Part shown: positions 1 through 9,067 of the stretch, piece by piece
How positions within the stretch are numbered: the stretch's first letter is position 1
How the letters are laid out: every line of letters begins with the position of its first letter
From: an uncultured Saprospiraceae bacterium
GTDB taxonomy: Bacteria; Bacteroidota; Bacteroidia; Chitinophagales; Saprospiraceae
Assembly (NCBI GenBank): GCA_937995755.1
Contig: CALKJD010000082.1
Span: 1 to 55,773 of the forward strand
Length of the DNA stretch: 55,773 bases
Direction: 5' to 3'
Notes under the pieces: generated by a model
What the model saw: only the letters and a program-made list of their open reading frames with translations
What the model was told of the DNA's origin: nothing
Database searches by the model: none
Made by a program: the position numbers and the translations under genes

Positions 1-117
1 GCCAGGTGGGAAGGATAGACCTTTACTATCGTTTGTCAATATTTTTTTGGTAGGCGCATGGCAACTTAAAACCAGAATCATGAGAGTAATAGTATAGATG
101 TAGTGTGTCGCTTTCAT
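1..117 (-). CDS. Lipoprotein, 5' end only (runs off left edge)
   Basis: Only the first 39 codons of this minus-strand gene are inside the window. The frame is open from an ATG at 117-115 to the left edge. The peptide begins MKATHYIYTITLMILVLSCH. This is a lipoprotein signal: a short basic start, a hydrophobic stretch, and a lipobox LVLSC with the acylated Cys at residue 19. The mature part seen so far (HAPTKKILTND...) is too short to place in a family. The gene is divergent from the large adhesin gene that starts at 451, so the 118-450 interval should hold both promoters. I am fairly sure it is a real lipoprotein start. The function is unknown. Confidence 0.6.
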   Translation of the reverse strand, partial: MKATHYIYTITLMILVLSCHAPTKKILTNDSKGLSFPPG

Positions 118-450
118 AATTTATGGTGAGTATAGTTCTAATTATGGATTAATCAAAATACGAGTGTAGTTGAATAATGTATCTTCTAAATATAATCTCA
201 AATTAAAACTATTTTTCATTTTTGAAATAGAAAACTGGTTTTGGGTATTCACGTTTATCTTTTAGACAATTTGTTTGATTCTGTCTTAGCCTTTAAGTGA
301 TTGTTCCTCCTGTCGTTACGGTAAAGGGTTTGATTTCTTTTTTTTTACAATAAAATTAGTTGTGATTTTACTTAACTCATTGCAGCGTTTTGGGCGCATC
401 GATCATTACCATAATGAATGATAACTCTAAAGGTTTAAGGAGTTTGTAAA
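118..450. other. Divergent intergenic region, no gene seen
   Basis: These 333 AT-rich bases lie between a minus-strand lipoprotein and the plus-strand adhesin. I found no ORF with coding character, no RNA gene and no clean TAnnTTTG box on either strand. A ribosome-binding-like AAGGAG lies at 437-442, eight bases before the GTG at 451. Confidence 0.5.
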
Positions 451-3400
451 GTGGAACATATGTCAAGGAGTTATATTTTTATTGCAGTAATGATAAGTCT
501 ATTAGTATCAGTTACTTATGATTTAAGTGCGGCAGTGCCAATGATGGACGAAATATGCGATAATGGTATCGATGATGATAATGATGGACTTATAGATCTC
601 AATGATAATGACTGTGTCTGTAATGATAAGATATTTGACTATGTAGACCTTATTCCTAATCCTGGGTTTGCTTTAGTAGATGGTTGTTGTGTATTAGAAT
701 TAAATATAGGCATCTCACCTTGTTTAGAAAATTGGGTAGCTATAAGTGATACTCCAGATATTTATAGTCCTAATTGCTTAAGCGAAAGTGAGATTGTTTC
801 AATTGAAGCACTTATTGAAATTGAAATTAATAGCGAAGTGGCTAGGTGTTATTACGATGGATCGGTATATGAAGAAATTTTAGGAACTTGCTTTTCTTCA
901 CCTTTGACATTAGGTAAGGAGTATGTACTTGGTTTTGATATTGCATTAACTAATGGTGAAGATGAAGTTGTTAATTTCGCTTTATATGGCGTTAAAGATT
1001 GTGGTCAACTAACCACTATTGATGGTGAAAATATTTGTAATGAAGAGACTGTTGTAGAATTAGCCGTGGGTATAGATTACATGGATTTTCCTGATTCTCA
1101 ATGGACACAGAAAGACTTTAGCTTTGTAGCGGATTATCCTTACGAAGCATTTTTCTTAGGTTTAAGCTGTAGTGCGCCTAACTCATGGACTTCTAACGTT
1201 AATTTATTCTTTGATAATTATACACTTCAAGAGAGTGAAGATTATTTCACTTTGCTGAGTACAGAGGGCAATTTATGTGATCTGGATTTGCAGCTTAGTT
1301 CACCTTTGATGGGCGATTACGATTATCAATGGTACTTTGATGGTATAGCGATAATAGGAGCGACGGATGATCAATATATTCCTACAGAAAAAGGTGAATA
1401 TATATTAATAGCTACGTGGGAAGGAGGATTGTCATGCATCGAATCACTACCATTTATTGTTGATGATTATTATGAAAATATAGTAGTGCATATTGAAGAA
1501 TCTATTTGTTATGGCAGCTCTATCATCGTATATGGAATGGAATATTCTGTTGCAGGATCTTATACAATTCCAGTTCAGTCAACTACGGACTGTGACACCA
1601 TATATTATCTGGACCTAACGACACCATTGACTAATACAAGCTCTTCTTTTCTTGTGGAGATCAACGAAGGCGAAGTCTATCCTTTTGGCGGTAAGTTACT
1701 GTCAAAAGAAGGGGTATATTATGACACCTTATCTACTGATGGAGAGTGTGATAGTCTAGTGACTTTAACGTTAGTATTCGATCAAGGAGAGCCTAATCTG
1801 AGTTACGACTCTCATTATTTTAATGAAGATTGCTCACTTTTATTTGCGACGGTATGTAACACAGGTAATGCAATTTTCGAAGAAGATGAATTGCAAGTTT
1901 CGCTTTTTAATGAAAATCCTATTGACAATACTACTAATGCATTCTCGTTGAATGTATTTGACAGTGGGGTAGATATTCTCATGGAGCCAGGCGAATGTCA
2001 AGTTTTAATCTTTTGGGCAGCAGATTATTCTGACTCAATAGGTGATTTCTATGGTTTTATTAATGTGGATCCAAGTGTTTCTGCACCTTTTGATTTTGAA
2101 AACGATTTCCCAAATACCAGTTATCCAGAAGTAGATTATACTGATAATGTTTTTGAATTCAATTTTGATAGCTGTGGGGACGAATGTACAGATCCTGATC
2201 TAACTATTGCTCAGGTAGAGGTGGATCTATTTTGCACTCAACTTAATGTCAATATTTGTAATGTAGGCGAATCGCTTTTTTCTGAAAATCAATTGTCATT
2301 TTCAATCTATAATGAAGACCCCAGTATCAGTTCTGTTGGGTTAAATACGGTGTTGAATTATGATACGCCTCTTACTATAATTTTAGATGAGTGCTATGAT
2401 GTTTATTTTGATATATCTAGTTTTAATACCGATCTGGGATCATTTTATATAATGGTCAATGATGACGGTACTGCCAATACTCCTTTTAATTTTGATATAG
2501 ATTTTCCTACTACAGGCTACATAGAATGCAACTACGATAATAATCTAGCAGTATTTGATTTTGGTGATTGTGATGAAATCCCTACAGTAGAAATATGCGA
2601 TAATGGTATCGATGATGATAATGATGGACTAATAGATGCTTTTGATCCAGATTGTCCTTGTAATAATTTACTCGATTTTGATTATTCCATTTCCACGCCT
2701 TTTCCTTGTGTAGACCCTATCATACTTTCAGTGCCTATCGTTGCAGATTTTAACTATCAATGGTATGTCGATGGAGTTCCCTTAGCTGGAGAGACACATG
2801 GCACCTATGGGGCATCGGTAAATATTTATGATCAGTCTAATCAATTTTATGTTTATATCGATGATGGTATTAATTGTAAACTACTAGGCCCAATTAGTAT
2901 CGATCCTTGTCTCGATTATGAAATTTGTGACAATGGAATCGACGATGATAACGATGGACTGATAGATGCATTTGATCCAGATTGTGATTGTACTGATACG
3001 TTAATACAAGGACAAACTCATATACCCAATCCTGGATTTGAAGAGCATACAGGATGCTGTTTTTCGAATTTAGATTTTTCAGAGAATAACTGCATCGATG
3101 AATGGGAATTAGTGGCACCCTCTCCAGATTATTTTGGTGTAGATTGTATTTCCATAGAAGAAGGAGAAGGTTTTGTAAATACTTTTGATGATTCATTTGT
3201 AGGTTTGGGTATGGCGTCTACTGGTTCAGAGATGCTTGGTGTTTGCCTGAGTACTCCATTGCAATCAGGAATTGAATATAAGATAGATATCAAAGCTTGT
3301 GTAGCTGATAATAGTTTATTTCCGACGAGTGGCCCAGTAGAGATTGCTTTGTACGGTTTTTCTGGACCTTGTCCGGATTTTTCAAGCCTGATAGATCCTT

Positions 3401-5682
3401 CAAACGATGATCTTTGTAGTCTTCCTCTTCAAAAAGAAGAATTGATTACAATTACGTCTGCCGATCTTTTACAAAGGGAATTTAGAAATATCGAAGCTAC
3501 TATAACTCCTAGTATGGATATAGATTATGTAATCTTCTCATTACTTTGTGGACAGTCTAGCATTGAGTTTTCTTATTTCATGATTGCCAACGTACAGATA
3601 TCGGAAAAAGTAAATAGCCCTTGGGGATTTTCTGGTACAATATCTACAAGTGATCTATGCGAAGATCCTCTAGAACTTTCTATACCTTATTCTGATACCC
3701 TCAGTTACCAATGGTACCAAGATAGTATTCCTATAACTGGTGAAGACGCGGCTATATTAGAGTTGGACCTTACTACCGCAGTCAATAGCCAATATCATGT
3801 TTTTGTATATAATGATAATGGTTGCGTATTAGTAGGGCCTGTAACTATAGAGCATACTATTATTCCTCCGACTAATCTATTTGCTTCTATTTGTCAAGGT
3901 GCAACGTATAGTTTTGCAAATTTAGAGCTAATGTCTGCAGGTATCTATCGCGATACTCTTACGAGTCAGAATGGTTGTGATTCTATATTGATTCTTCAAC
4001 TTTCAATTCTTGATTTTTTAGAAGAGACTATCACTGCGACGATCTGCGAAGATGCCACTTATCCATTTGATAATCAAGAATTGAGTACTTCCGGTATTTA
4101 TAGAGATACACTTACGAGTGTAATGGGATGTGATAGTATCGTTATACTAGACTTGACAGTGGTGGATCAAATAGAAGTAAGTGTTTCAGAGTCGATTTGC
4201 GAAGGAGAAGAATTTGATTTCAATGGTAGGATCGTTGATGCGCAGGGTTTATATTTCGATACGCTTTCTACTCAGATGGGTTGTGATAGCATCATCGAAT
4301 TGGTATTGGGTTTTTCCAATTATTTGAGAGCAGATATGATAGTGGAAATTTGCCAAGGAGAAAGTTTTTTGTTTGGAGATATTGATCTTACTCAAGAAGG
4401 GATATATATGGATACGATCCCTCAGGTACTCACTTGTGATTCTATTATAGAGCTCAAATTAAATGTTTTGGATGTAATGGAGACTACGACCGTAGAAATT
4501 ATTTGTGAAGGAGAATTCTTTCCTTTCGATGGTCAAATGTTAAGTCTTTCTGGTGTGTATCAAGATACGCTCACTGGTGTGAATGGCTGCGATAGCATTG
4601 TTGCGGTTGATCTGACTGTGATCAGTAAAGATGGGCATAGCATTACGGAGTCTATTTGTGAAGGCGGACAATATGATTTCAATGGTCAACTGCTAACTGC
4701 AGAAGGCATATATATAGATACACTGACTAATCAGATGGGCTGTGATAGTATTGTAGAACTAGTGTTAGGTTTTTCAAATTATTTAAGAGCAGATTTGGAA
4801 GTAATTCTATGTGAGGGAGAAAGTTATTTTTTCTCTAATATGAATCTGAATCAAGAAGGATTATATATAGACACAATCTCAAATAGTACAAGTTGCGATA
4901 GTATAATCTCACTATTTTTAGAGATAGATATGGCTTCTGTATTTACGTTTGAAGATTCTATTTGTACTGGAGATTCATATTCTTTTGCCGGACAAGAATT
5001 ATTTTCTGAAGGTACATATTTCGATAATCTTCAAAACTACAGAGGCTGTGATAGTATTGTCACATTGATTCTTTCAGAGAAAGTCATGCCAGAGTTATTA
5101 ATAGAGCAGACTATCTGTGATGGAGAAGAATTTGTAATCAATACACAGGCCTATAGTGAGAGTGGAGACTATACTTTGATGCTAGAAGCTAGTGAAGGAT
5201 GTGATACGCTATTGACCTTGTCACTTATAGTCGAAGAGACATTTATCATCGATACTACTTATGTAGAAATATTAGAAGGGGATATCTATACGTTTAACGA
5301 CATAGTATTTAATGAAGCTGGAATTTATGATCTATCCTTAATGTCTGTCTCAGGATGTGATAGTCTGGTAGTGCTGAATCTGAGTATAGCTGGTGGAGTA
5401 TATGTACCTAATGTTTTTTCTACGTCATCCATTTCTGGTAACGATCGTTTTATCATGGTTAGTAATGGAGATGTTGTAGTTACGGAATACAGTATTTTTG
5501 ATCGATGGGGCAATAGGGTTTTTTCAAATAAAAACTTCAGAACTACAGACGGACTAGAAAACTATTGGGATGGCTACATTAATAATCAAGTTGCCATGAA
5601 AGGCGTCTACGTATACTATATACAATATGAAAAAAGTACTGGCGAATTGATAGATATGGTTGGGTCAGTAACTGTCTTATGA
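451..5682 (+). CDS. Large T9SS-exported repeat adhesin with gliding-motility (CHU_C) C-terminal domain
   Basis: Predicted cell-surface or secreted protein of 1743 residues. The start is GTG at 451, with AAGGAG eight bases upstream. An ATG three codons later (460) is the alternative; either gives a signal peptide ending near residue 28. In order: an EICDNGIDDDNDGLID calcium/MopE-like motif (about 35-55); a jelly-roll-like domain opening with NPGF and GCC (about 65-265); an Ig-like YQWY domain; two repeats of the later type; two CARDB-like domains (about 447-580 and 590-705); two more EICDNGIDDDNDGLID motifs; a second NPGF domain (about 858-1050); another Ig-like domain; then ten consecutive repeats of about 50 residues (about 1145-1647), each with an xICxG start and a GCDSI end. 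The last 90 residues (VPNVFS...FDRWGNRVF...WDG...KGVYVYYI) are a CHU_C type B sorting domain. By family this is a T9SS cargo. Adhesion or motility is inference. The paired cysteines suggest one disulfide per repeat. Confidence 0.9.
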   Translation: MEHMSRSYIFIAVMISLLVSVTYDLSAAVPMMDEICDNGIDDDNDGLIDLNDNDCVCNDKIFDYVDLIPNPGFALVDGCCVLELNIGISPCLENWVAISDTPDIYSPNCLSESEIVSIEALIEIEINSEVARCYYDGSVYEEILGTCFSSPLTLGKEYVLGFDIALTNGEDEVVNFALYGVKDCGQLTTIDGENICNEETVVELAVGIDYMDFPDSQWTQKDFSFVADYPYEAFFLGLSCSAPNSWTSNVNLFFDNYTLQESEDYFTLLSTEGNLCDLDLQLSSPLMGDYDYQWYFDGIAIIGATDDQYIPTEKGEYILIATWEGGLSCIESLPFIVDDYYENIVVHIEESICYGSSIIVYGMEYSVAGSYTIPVQSTTDCDTIYYLDLTTPLTNTSSSFLVEINEGEVYPFGGKLLSKEGVYYDTLSTDGECDSLVTLTLVFDQGEPNLSYDSHYFNEDCSLLFATVCNTGNAIFEEDELQVSLFNENPIDNTTNAFSLNVFDSGVDILMEPGECQVLIFWAADYSDSIGDFYGFINVDPSVSAPFDFENDFPNTSYPEVDYTDNVFEFNFDSCGDECTDPDLTIAQVEVDLFCTQLNVNICNVGESLFSENQLSFSIYNEDPSISSVGLNTVLNYDTPLTIILDECYDVYFDISSFNTDLGSFYIMVNDDGTANTPFNFDIDFPTTGYIECNYDNNLAVFDFGDCDEIPTVEICDNGIDDDNDGLIDAFDPDCPCNNLLDFDYSISTPFPCVDPIILSVPIVADFNYQWYVDGVPLAGETHGTYGASVNIYDQSNQFYVYIDDGINCKLLGPISIDPCLDYEICDNGIDDDNDGLIDAFDPDCDCTDTLIQGQTHIPNPGFEEHTGCCFSNLDFSENNCIDEWELVAPSPDYFGVDCISIEEGEGFVNTFDDSFVGLGMASTGSEMLGVCLSTPLQSGIEYKIDIKACVADNSLFPTSGPVEIALYGFSGPCPDFSSLIDPSNDDLCSLPLQKEELITITSADLLQREFRNIEATITPSMDIDYVIFSLLCGQSSIEFSYFMIANVQISEKVNSPWGFSGTISTSDLCEDPLELSIPYSDTLSYQWYQDSIPITGEDAAILELDLTTAVNSQYHVFVYNDNGCVLVGPVTIEHTIIPPTNLFASICQGATYSFANLELMSAGIYRDTLTSQNGCDSILILQLSILDFLEETITATICEDATYPFDNQELSTSGIYRDTLTSVMGCDSIVILDLTVVDQIEVSVSESICEGEEFDFNGRIVDAQGLYFDTLSTQMGCDSIIELVLGFSNYLRADMIVEICQGESFLFGDIDLTQEGIYMDTIPQVLTCDSIIELKLNVLDVMETTTVEIICEGEFFPFDGQMLSLSGVYQDTLTGVNGCDSIVAVDLTVISKDGHSITESICEGGQYDFNGQLLTAEGIYIDTLTNQMGCDSIVELVLGFSNYLRADLEVILCEGESYFFSNMNLNQEGLYIDTISNSTSCDSIISLFLEIDMASVFTFEDSICTGDSYSFAGQELFSEGTYFDNLQNYRGCDSIVTLILSEKVMPELLIEQTICDGEEFVINTQAYSESGDYTLMLEASEGCDTLLTLSLIVEETFIIDTTYVEILEGDIYTFNDIVFNEAGIYDLSLMSVSGCDSLVVLNLSIAGGVYVPNVFSTSSISGNDRFIMVSNGDVVVTEYSIFDRWGNRVFSNKNFRTTDGLENYWDGYINNQVAMKGVYVYYIQYEKSTGELIDMVGSVTVL

Positions 5683-5804
5683 TGAAGCGAGTGTGGTACA
5701 TGTTGTGCCCTTGTTTTAGTACAAGCTACAAATGTTTATTGCATAGATTTTAAATTTTTGTTTACATTTAGACTAAGTAATCGGTATGTATAATTTGAAC
5801 AGCT

Positions 5805-6284
5805 ATGTACTATAAGTATGGGGTATTATTTATTTGTGGATTCATTCTATTTTCATGTAGTCCTAAGTCAACTACTCAGATAAAGAGTCTTGCATTAATC
5901 GGTAAAGACTATAAGGAAATAAAAGAAAATATTCCATATTCTCACGGAGCCAAATACCAAGAAACCGCAGATGCGGATGTAGTTTCTGACACACTTATCG
6001 TATTGTCATATGTTAATAATGCTCCCTTTGAAGGTTTGTTTTTGTTTGAAAATGACAAATGCTATTATGAGAAATTGAATATCTATTGCTCACCCTGCGC
6101 AGATCAATTGGTTAGCGATATTATGAAAGATGATAATTTTGACTTTGTAGCCATCGATAATGTCAATTTCATTTCTCAAAAAGATAGTTCGATAGTGCTG
6201 CGGCTAAAGGAAAAGTTAACCGATATTGGTAACTGTAATGAGATCACGATAATCAAAACGGGTAGTACATCTGCAAGTCAATAG
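5805..6284 (+). CDS. Small lipoprotein of unknown function
   Basis: 159 residues with a lipoprotein signal peptide: hydrophobic segment LFICGFILFSC, with the lipobox Cys at residue 18. The mature protein is acidic and soluble in character. It has a CSPC pair in its middle (nucleotides about 6090-6100), which could be a disulfide or a thioredoxin-like CxxC, but the surrounding sequence does not look like a thioredoxin fold. I recognise no family. It follows the adhesin gene by 122 nt on the same strand and ends in the convergent region shared with the superoxide dismutase gene. Probably a periplasm-facing envelope protein. A separate transcript is likely. Confidence 0.7.
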   Translation: MYYKYGVLFICGFILFSCSPKSTTQIKSLALIGKDYKEIKENIPYSHGAKYQETADADVVSDTLIVLSYVNNAPFEGLFLFENDKCYYEKLNIYCSPCADQLVSDIMKDDNFDFVAIDNVNFISQKDSSIVLRLKEKLTDIGNCNEITIIKTGSTSASQ

Positions 6285-6458
6285 TATTAAGAGGGTAGTT
6301 CTTTTATTCTTTCTTAAAGAATCTGAAATGTCCAGTATTGCGTTCAGCTTTGATACAAGTAAGATGAGTGCGATTACGGAAAATATAAAGCCCAATCAAA
6401 TTAATGATCAGGCTCTATATTTTGTATTCTGTTAAGCTTATACTTCAACTTGTTTTTA

Positions 6459-6526
6459 TCGGAGTTCATGTGTTTGCTGCGCAAGCCACATTCTTACTCC
6501 GACGACGCGCATATGCTGCGCAAGCC
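6459..6526. repeat. Imperfect hairpin plus repeated 13-mer in convergent intergenic region
   Basis: TCGGAGT (6459-6465) pairs with ACTCCGA (6496-6502). ATGTG (6468-6472) pairs with CACAT (6487-6491), and TTGC pairs with GCAA around the tip. Together they give one long interrupted stem. The tip sequence TGCTGCGCAAGCC (6475-6487) recurs exactly at 6514-6526. The region lies between two converging genes, so a bidirectional transcription stop is possible, but there is no T-tract. It could also be a small palindromic repeat unit. Confidence 0.4.
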
Positions 6527-6531
6527 GTTGC

Positions 6532-7140
6532 TTACTTATTCTCCGCGTATTTTTTCTCTACTACATTCCAGTTGACTACACTAAAGAAAGCGTTGATGTA
6601 ATCTGGTCTTCTGTTTTGGTAGTTGAGGTAGTATGCATGTTCCCATACATCTAATCCCATGATAGGAGTTCCTCCACATCCGATACCTGGCATCATTGGG
6701 TTATCTTGATTTGCTGATGAGCAGATCTCTAATTTACCACCTGGGTGTACACATAGCCATGCCCATCCTGATCCAAATCTAGTAGCTGCAGCCTTGCTAA
6801 ATTGCTCCACCATGGCATCTTTAGATCCAAATGCTTCATTAACAGCATCTAATAATTCACCTGATAACCTACCTCTATCTTCAGGATTGAGTATCTCCCA
6901 GAATAGTTTGTGATTCCAGTATCCTCCACCATTGTTCCTTACACCTGCATTGCTAGTGTCTAGGTTTTTGAGGATGTCTTCTATTGATTTATCAGCTAGA
7001 TCAGTTCCTTCTATTGCTGCGTTGAGCTTAGTCGTGTAGCCATTGTGGTGCTTAGTATGATGTATTTCCATCGTACGTGCGTCGATATGCGGCTCTAGAG
7101 CGTCGTATGCATATCCTAATTCTGGTAGTGTAAAAGCCAT
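6532..7140 (-). CDS. sodA: Superoxide dismutase, Mn-type (Fe/Mn family)
   Basis: Cytoplasmic enzyme that converts superoxide to hydrogen peroxide and oxygen. Full-length for the family at 202 residues, starting at the ATG at 7140 ([20 protein letters not shown]). An upstream in-frame start at 7188 would add 16 residues with no family support. The four metal ligands are visible: His27 (EIHHTKHH), His77 (WNHKLFW), Asp164 and His168 (DVWEHAYY). Gly73 before WNH and Gln145 in SANQDNP are the residue pair typical of Mn-dependent enzymes, so Mn or cambialistic use is more likely than Fe; this is inference from sequence. The gene stands alone, convergent with the small lipoprotein gene to its left. 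Confidence 0.96.
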   Translation of the reverse strand: MAFTLPELGYAYDALEPHIDARTMEIHHTKHHNGYTTKLNAAIEGTDLADKSIEDILKNLDTSNAGVRNNGGGYWNHKLFWEILNPEDRGRLSGELLDAVNEAFGSKDAMVEQFSKAAATRFGSGWAWLCVHPGGKLEICSSANQDNPMMPGIGCGGTPIMGLDVWEHAYYLNYQNRRPDYINAFFSVVNWNVVEKKYAENK

Positions 7141-7273
7141 ATTGCTATCTTGTTTATGTTTTAGTGAATAGAATTGCGCCGCTCTCATGAAGCGACATAT
7201 ATATAAATGCTAATTTAGCGTTTAATGTTTTAATATCATATTGACTTCATATTAAGATTTAGTTATATATGAT

Positions 7274-7281
7274 TATTTTTG
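7274..7281 (+). promoter_or_regulatory. Possible -7 element (TATTTTTG)
   Basis: TATTTTTG matches the Bacteroidota -7 consensus TAnnTTTG and sits 18 nt before the ATG at 7300. No good TTG element is found at the proper distance, so this is a weak call. Confidence 0.3.
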
Positions 7282-7299
7282 AATCAAATCTATTTCAAT

Positions 7300-7668
7300 A
7301 TGAAGGTGTTTTTGAGTATTCTATTGTTTTCTTTCTTCTTATCCTGTAATCAATCCAATAAGGAGCAAACTTCTGAAAAGACAGTAATATTGCCAGCCGA
7401 ACCGTCAAAATTTGAGAAAAGAGAGGATTGCTATAGTGATAGAAACGTAGTGAAGATTGTTAATGATACAAAGGCAAAAGTACTAACAGCTGGTAAGTTT
7501 GGTATTCTTGACTGTTATGAATTAGGAGATAGGTATCAACCCTGTGATTTGCCAGATTGGGCGGTAGTAGGCGCGGAGGTGATCGTCTCAGGTGTAGCTA
7601 AAGAAGTACATGAAAATGAACGTCGTGCTGGAACTCCATTCTTCATCAGTACCATCTCAAAACCTTAA
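7300..7668 (+). CDS. Small lipoprotein of unknown function
   Basis: 122 residues from the ATG at 7300 (MKVFLSILLFSFFLSCNQSN). An upstream in-frame TTG at 7279 is less likely because it would displace the signal peptide. The lipobox is FFLSC. The mature part carries three further cysteines (EDCYSD, LDCYEL, QPCDLP) and a VVGAEVIVSGVAKEV strand pattern that would suit a small beta-barrel such as an OB-like fold; this is only a structural guess. I recognise no family by name. The gene is divergent from sodA and upstream of the transglycosylase gene, with 169 nt between, so it is probably monocistronic. Confidence 0.65.
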   Translation: MKVFLSILLFSFFLSCNQSNKEQTSEKTVILPAEPSKFEKREDCYSDRNVVKIVNDTKAKVLTAGKFGILDCYELGDRYQPCDLPDWAVVGAEVIVSGVAKEVHENERRAGTPFFISTISKP

Positions 7669-7837
7669 TTGGACGAATATTAACGTTGTCTTTATGCTTT
7701 TAACATACTATGGGAAGCCTAGTAATGGTTCTATATATAAAGCTAGGGTTTAAGATTGTCTCTTCATTTCTATTGTTGTATCTTTATATGGTAATTGTAT
7801 CATATATAGTATTTTACGAATATTAAAATAATTTCAT

Positions 7838-8767
7838 ATGAATTCTATGTATTCAAAATTTGGACTTTTTTCGGGTCTCATTTTTACTTGTCTCATTACA
7901 ATATCTTTTGGTATTTCTGAAGATTCGACATCGACGAATGCTGCTGCTATTGGAACAGGCCACCTGCCACAGCAAGTACATTCAATAGATATTAATAAGT
8001 CTTACGATCTGGCGGGTGAGGTAGTACCTATGAATATGGATACTAGAGAGCGTCTAGATAGAGAGCTTTCTGTAAATGCATATTGGCATAGTAGTACTTT
8101 GCTTAATATCAAAATGGCTGCTAAATATTTTCCTACTATCGAGAGAGTGCTAGCAGAAGAAGGTGTACCGGATGATTTTAAATATTTAGCGGTAGCTGAG
8201 AGTAATCTGCGTAATGTGAGCTCTAGTGCTTCGGCGAAGGGATTTTGGCAATTTAGAAAACTGGCTGGAAAAGAATGGAAGCTAGAGATCAATAATGAAA
8301 TCGATGAAAGATATCATATCGAAAAATCTACTCGTGCAGCTTGTAAATATCTCAAAAGCATGAAAAAGAGATTTGGCACATGGAGTAATGCCGCAGCAGC
8401 TTATAACGTAGGGCCAACTAGCTTCAATAAGCAACGTAAAGCACAAGGTGAAGAGAGTTTTTATAATATGAATATTAATGCCGAAACAGGTAGGTACTTA
8501 TTTAGAATTATAGCAATCAAAGAAATAATGAGTGATCCTCAAGCCTATGGCTTCTATTTGGATGCCGCGGATAAATATGGATCTCTAGATCAGGTGGAAT
8601 ATGTTACCGTAAATAGTTCTATACCAAATCTTAGTCAATGGGCACATGATAAAGGGATCAGTTACCGAACGCTCAAATACTTTAATCCTTGGCTCATAGC
8701 AGGGAAGCTGACAGTGAAAAATAATACGTATAAAATTGCGATTCCATTAGACAAAACGGCTTATTAA
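7838..8767 (+). CDS. Lytic transglycosylase, SLT domain (MltD-like)
   Basis: Periplasmic murein hydrolase, 309 residues, expected to cleave the MurNAc-GlcNAc bond with 1,6-anhydro product formation. The N-terminus (hydrophobic about 8-26) is a signal peptide or anchor. The SLT domain spans about 95-250: GVPDDFKYLAVAESNL carries the catalytic Glu121, followed by SASAKGFWQF, the YNVGPTSF segment in the usual AYNxG position, and the GRYLFRIIAIKEI helix. The last 50 residues (VEYVTVNSSIPNLSQWAHDKGISYRTLKYFNPWL) look like a degenerate LysM-like module. A second ATG at 7847 is a possible start. The role is cell-wall turnover. It stands alone with about 300 nt on its 3' side. Confidence 0.9.
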   Translation: MNSMYSKFGLFSGLIFTCLITISFGISEDSTSTNAAAIGTGHLPQQVHSIDINKSYDLAGEVVPMNMDTRERLDRELSVNAYWHSSTLLNIKMAAKYFPTIERVLAEEGVPDDFKYLAVAESNLRNVSSSASAKGFWQFRKLAGKEWKLEINNEIDERYHIEKSTRAACKYLKSMKKRFGTWSNAAAAYNVGPTSFNKQRKAQGEESFYNMNINAETGRYLFRIIAIKEIMSDPQAYGFYLDAADKYGSLDQVEYVTVNSSIPNLSQWAHDKGISYRTLKYFNPWLIAGKLTVKNNTYKIAIPLDKTAY

Positions 8768-9007
8768 ATTGATGCAATCTTATTGTTTCAAACTGTTTCA
8801 AACTGTTTTGATAGTGATCTAGAATATCTTTTTCAGTATACTTCTTTAATTTATTTACCTCTGTACAGATGATTTACATTTGGTAATTCGGCATGTAAAC
8901 TTATGAATATAAGTATGTTATAATTGAGTTTGCTTATTTTTTTCATTCCATAAATATTCACAACTGAGGCACTTTTTATAGGAGCGGGTCAAAGAAATTT
9001 CTCAAAA
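8768..9007. other. Intergenic region upstream of the metal-uptake-like operon
   Basis: No gene is seen. It holds one exact tandem duplication of the 10-mer GTTTCAAACT (8785-8804) just after the transglycosylase gene. No terminator hairpin with a T-tract is evident. Confidence 0.4.
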
Positions 9008-9022
9008 TGCAACATTGTTGCA
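9008..9022. promoter_or_regulatory. 7-1-7 palindromic operator, Fur-family style
   Basis: TGCAACA-T-TGTTGCA is a perfect inverted repeat with one central base. This is the geometry of Fur/Zur/PerR boxes. It ends 10 nt before the TACCTTTG -7 box at 9033-9040, so it covers the -33 region of the promoter that drives the lipoprotein-TonB receptor operon. A bound repressor would block RNA polymerase. Which regulator and which metal cannot be read from the window; Zur or a related regulator is inferred from the receptor type downstream. Confidence 0.6.
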
Positions 9023-9032
9023 AAATAGTATA

Positions 9033-9040
9033 TACCTTTG
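9033..9040 (+). promoter_or_regulatory. -7 promoter element (TACCTTTG) of the receptor operon
   Basis: Exact match to TAnnTTTG, 27 nt before the ATG at 9068. TTG triplets are present inside the upstream palindrome (9015-9017), though the spacer of 15 nt is shorter than the usual 17-23. A repressible or weak promoter is plausible. Confidence 0.5.
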
Positions 9041-9067
9041 TCATAATTAATAATATAAACATATATC

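Noticed and set aside
6404..6601. 65-codon plus-strand frame (MIRLYILYSVKL...)
   Set aside because: It overlaps the 3' end of the superoxide dismutase gene on the other strand and the intergenic hairpin, and has no family resemblance or promoter.
7141..7188. Longer N-terminus for superoxide dismutase
   Set aside because: The 16 extra residues do not match the family, and the family start [15 protein letters not shown] lies at 7140.
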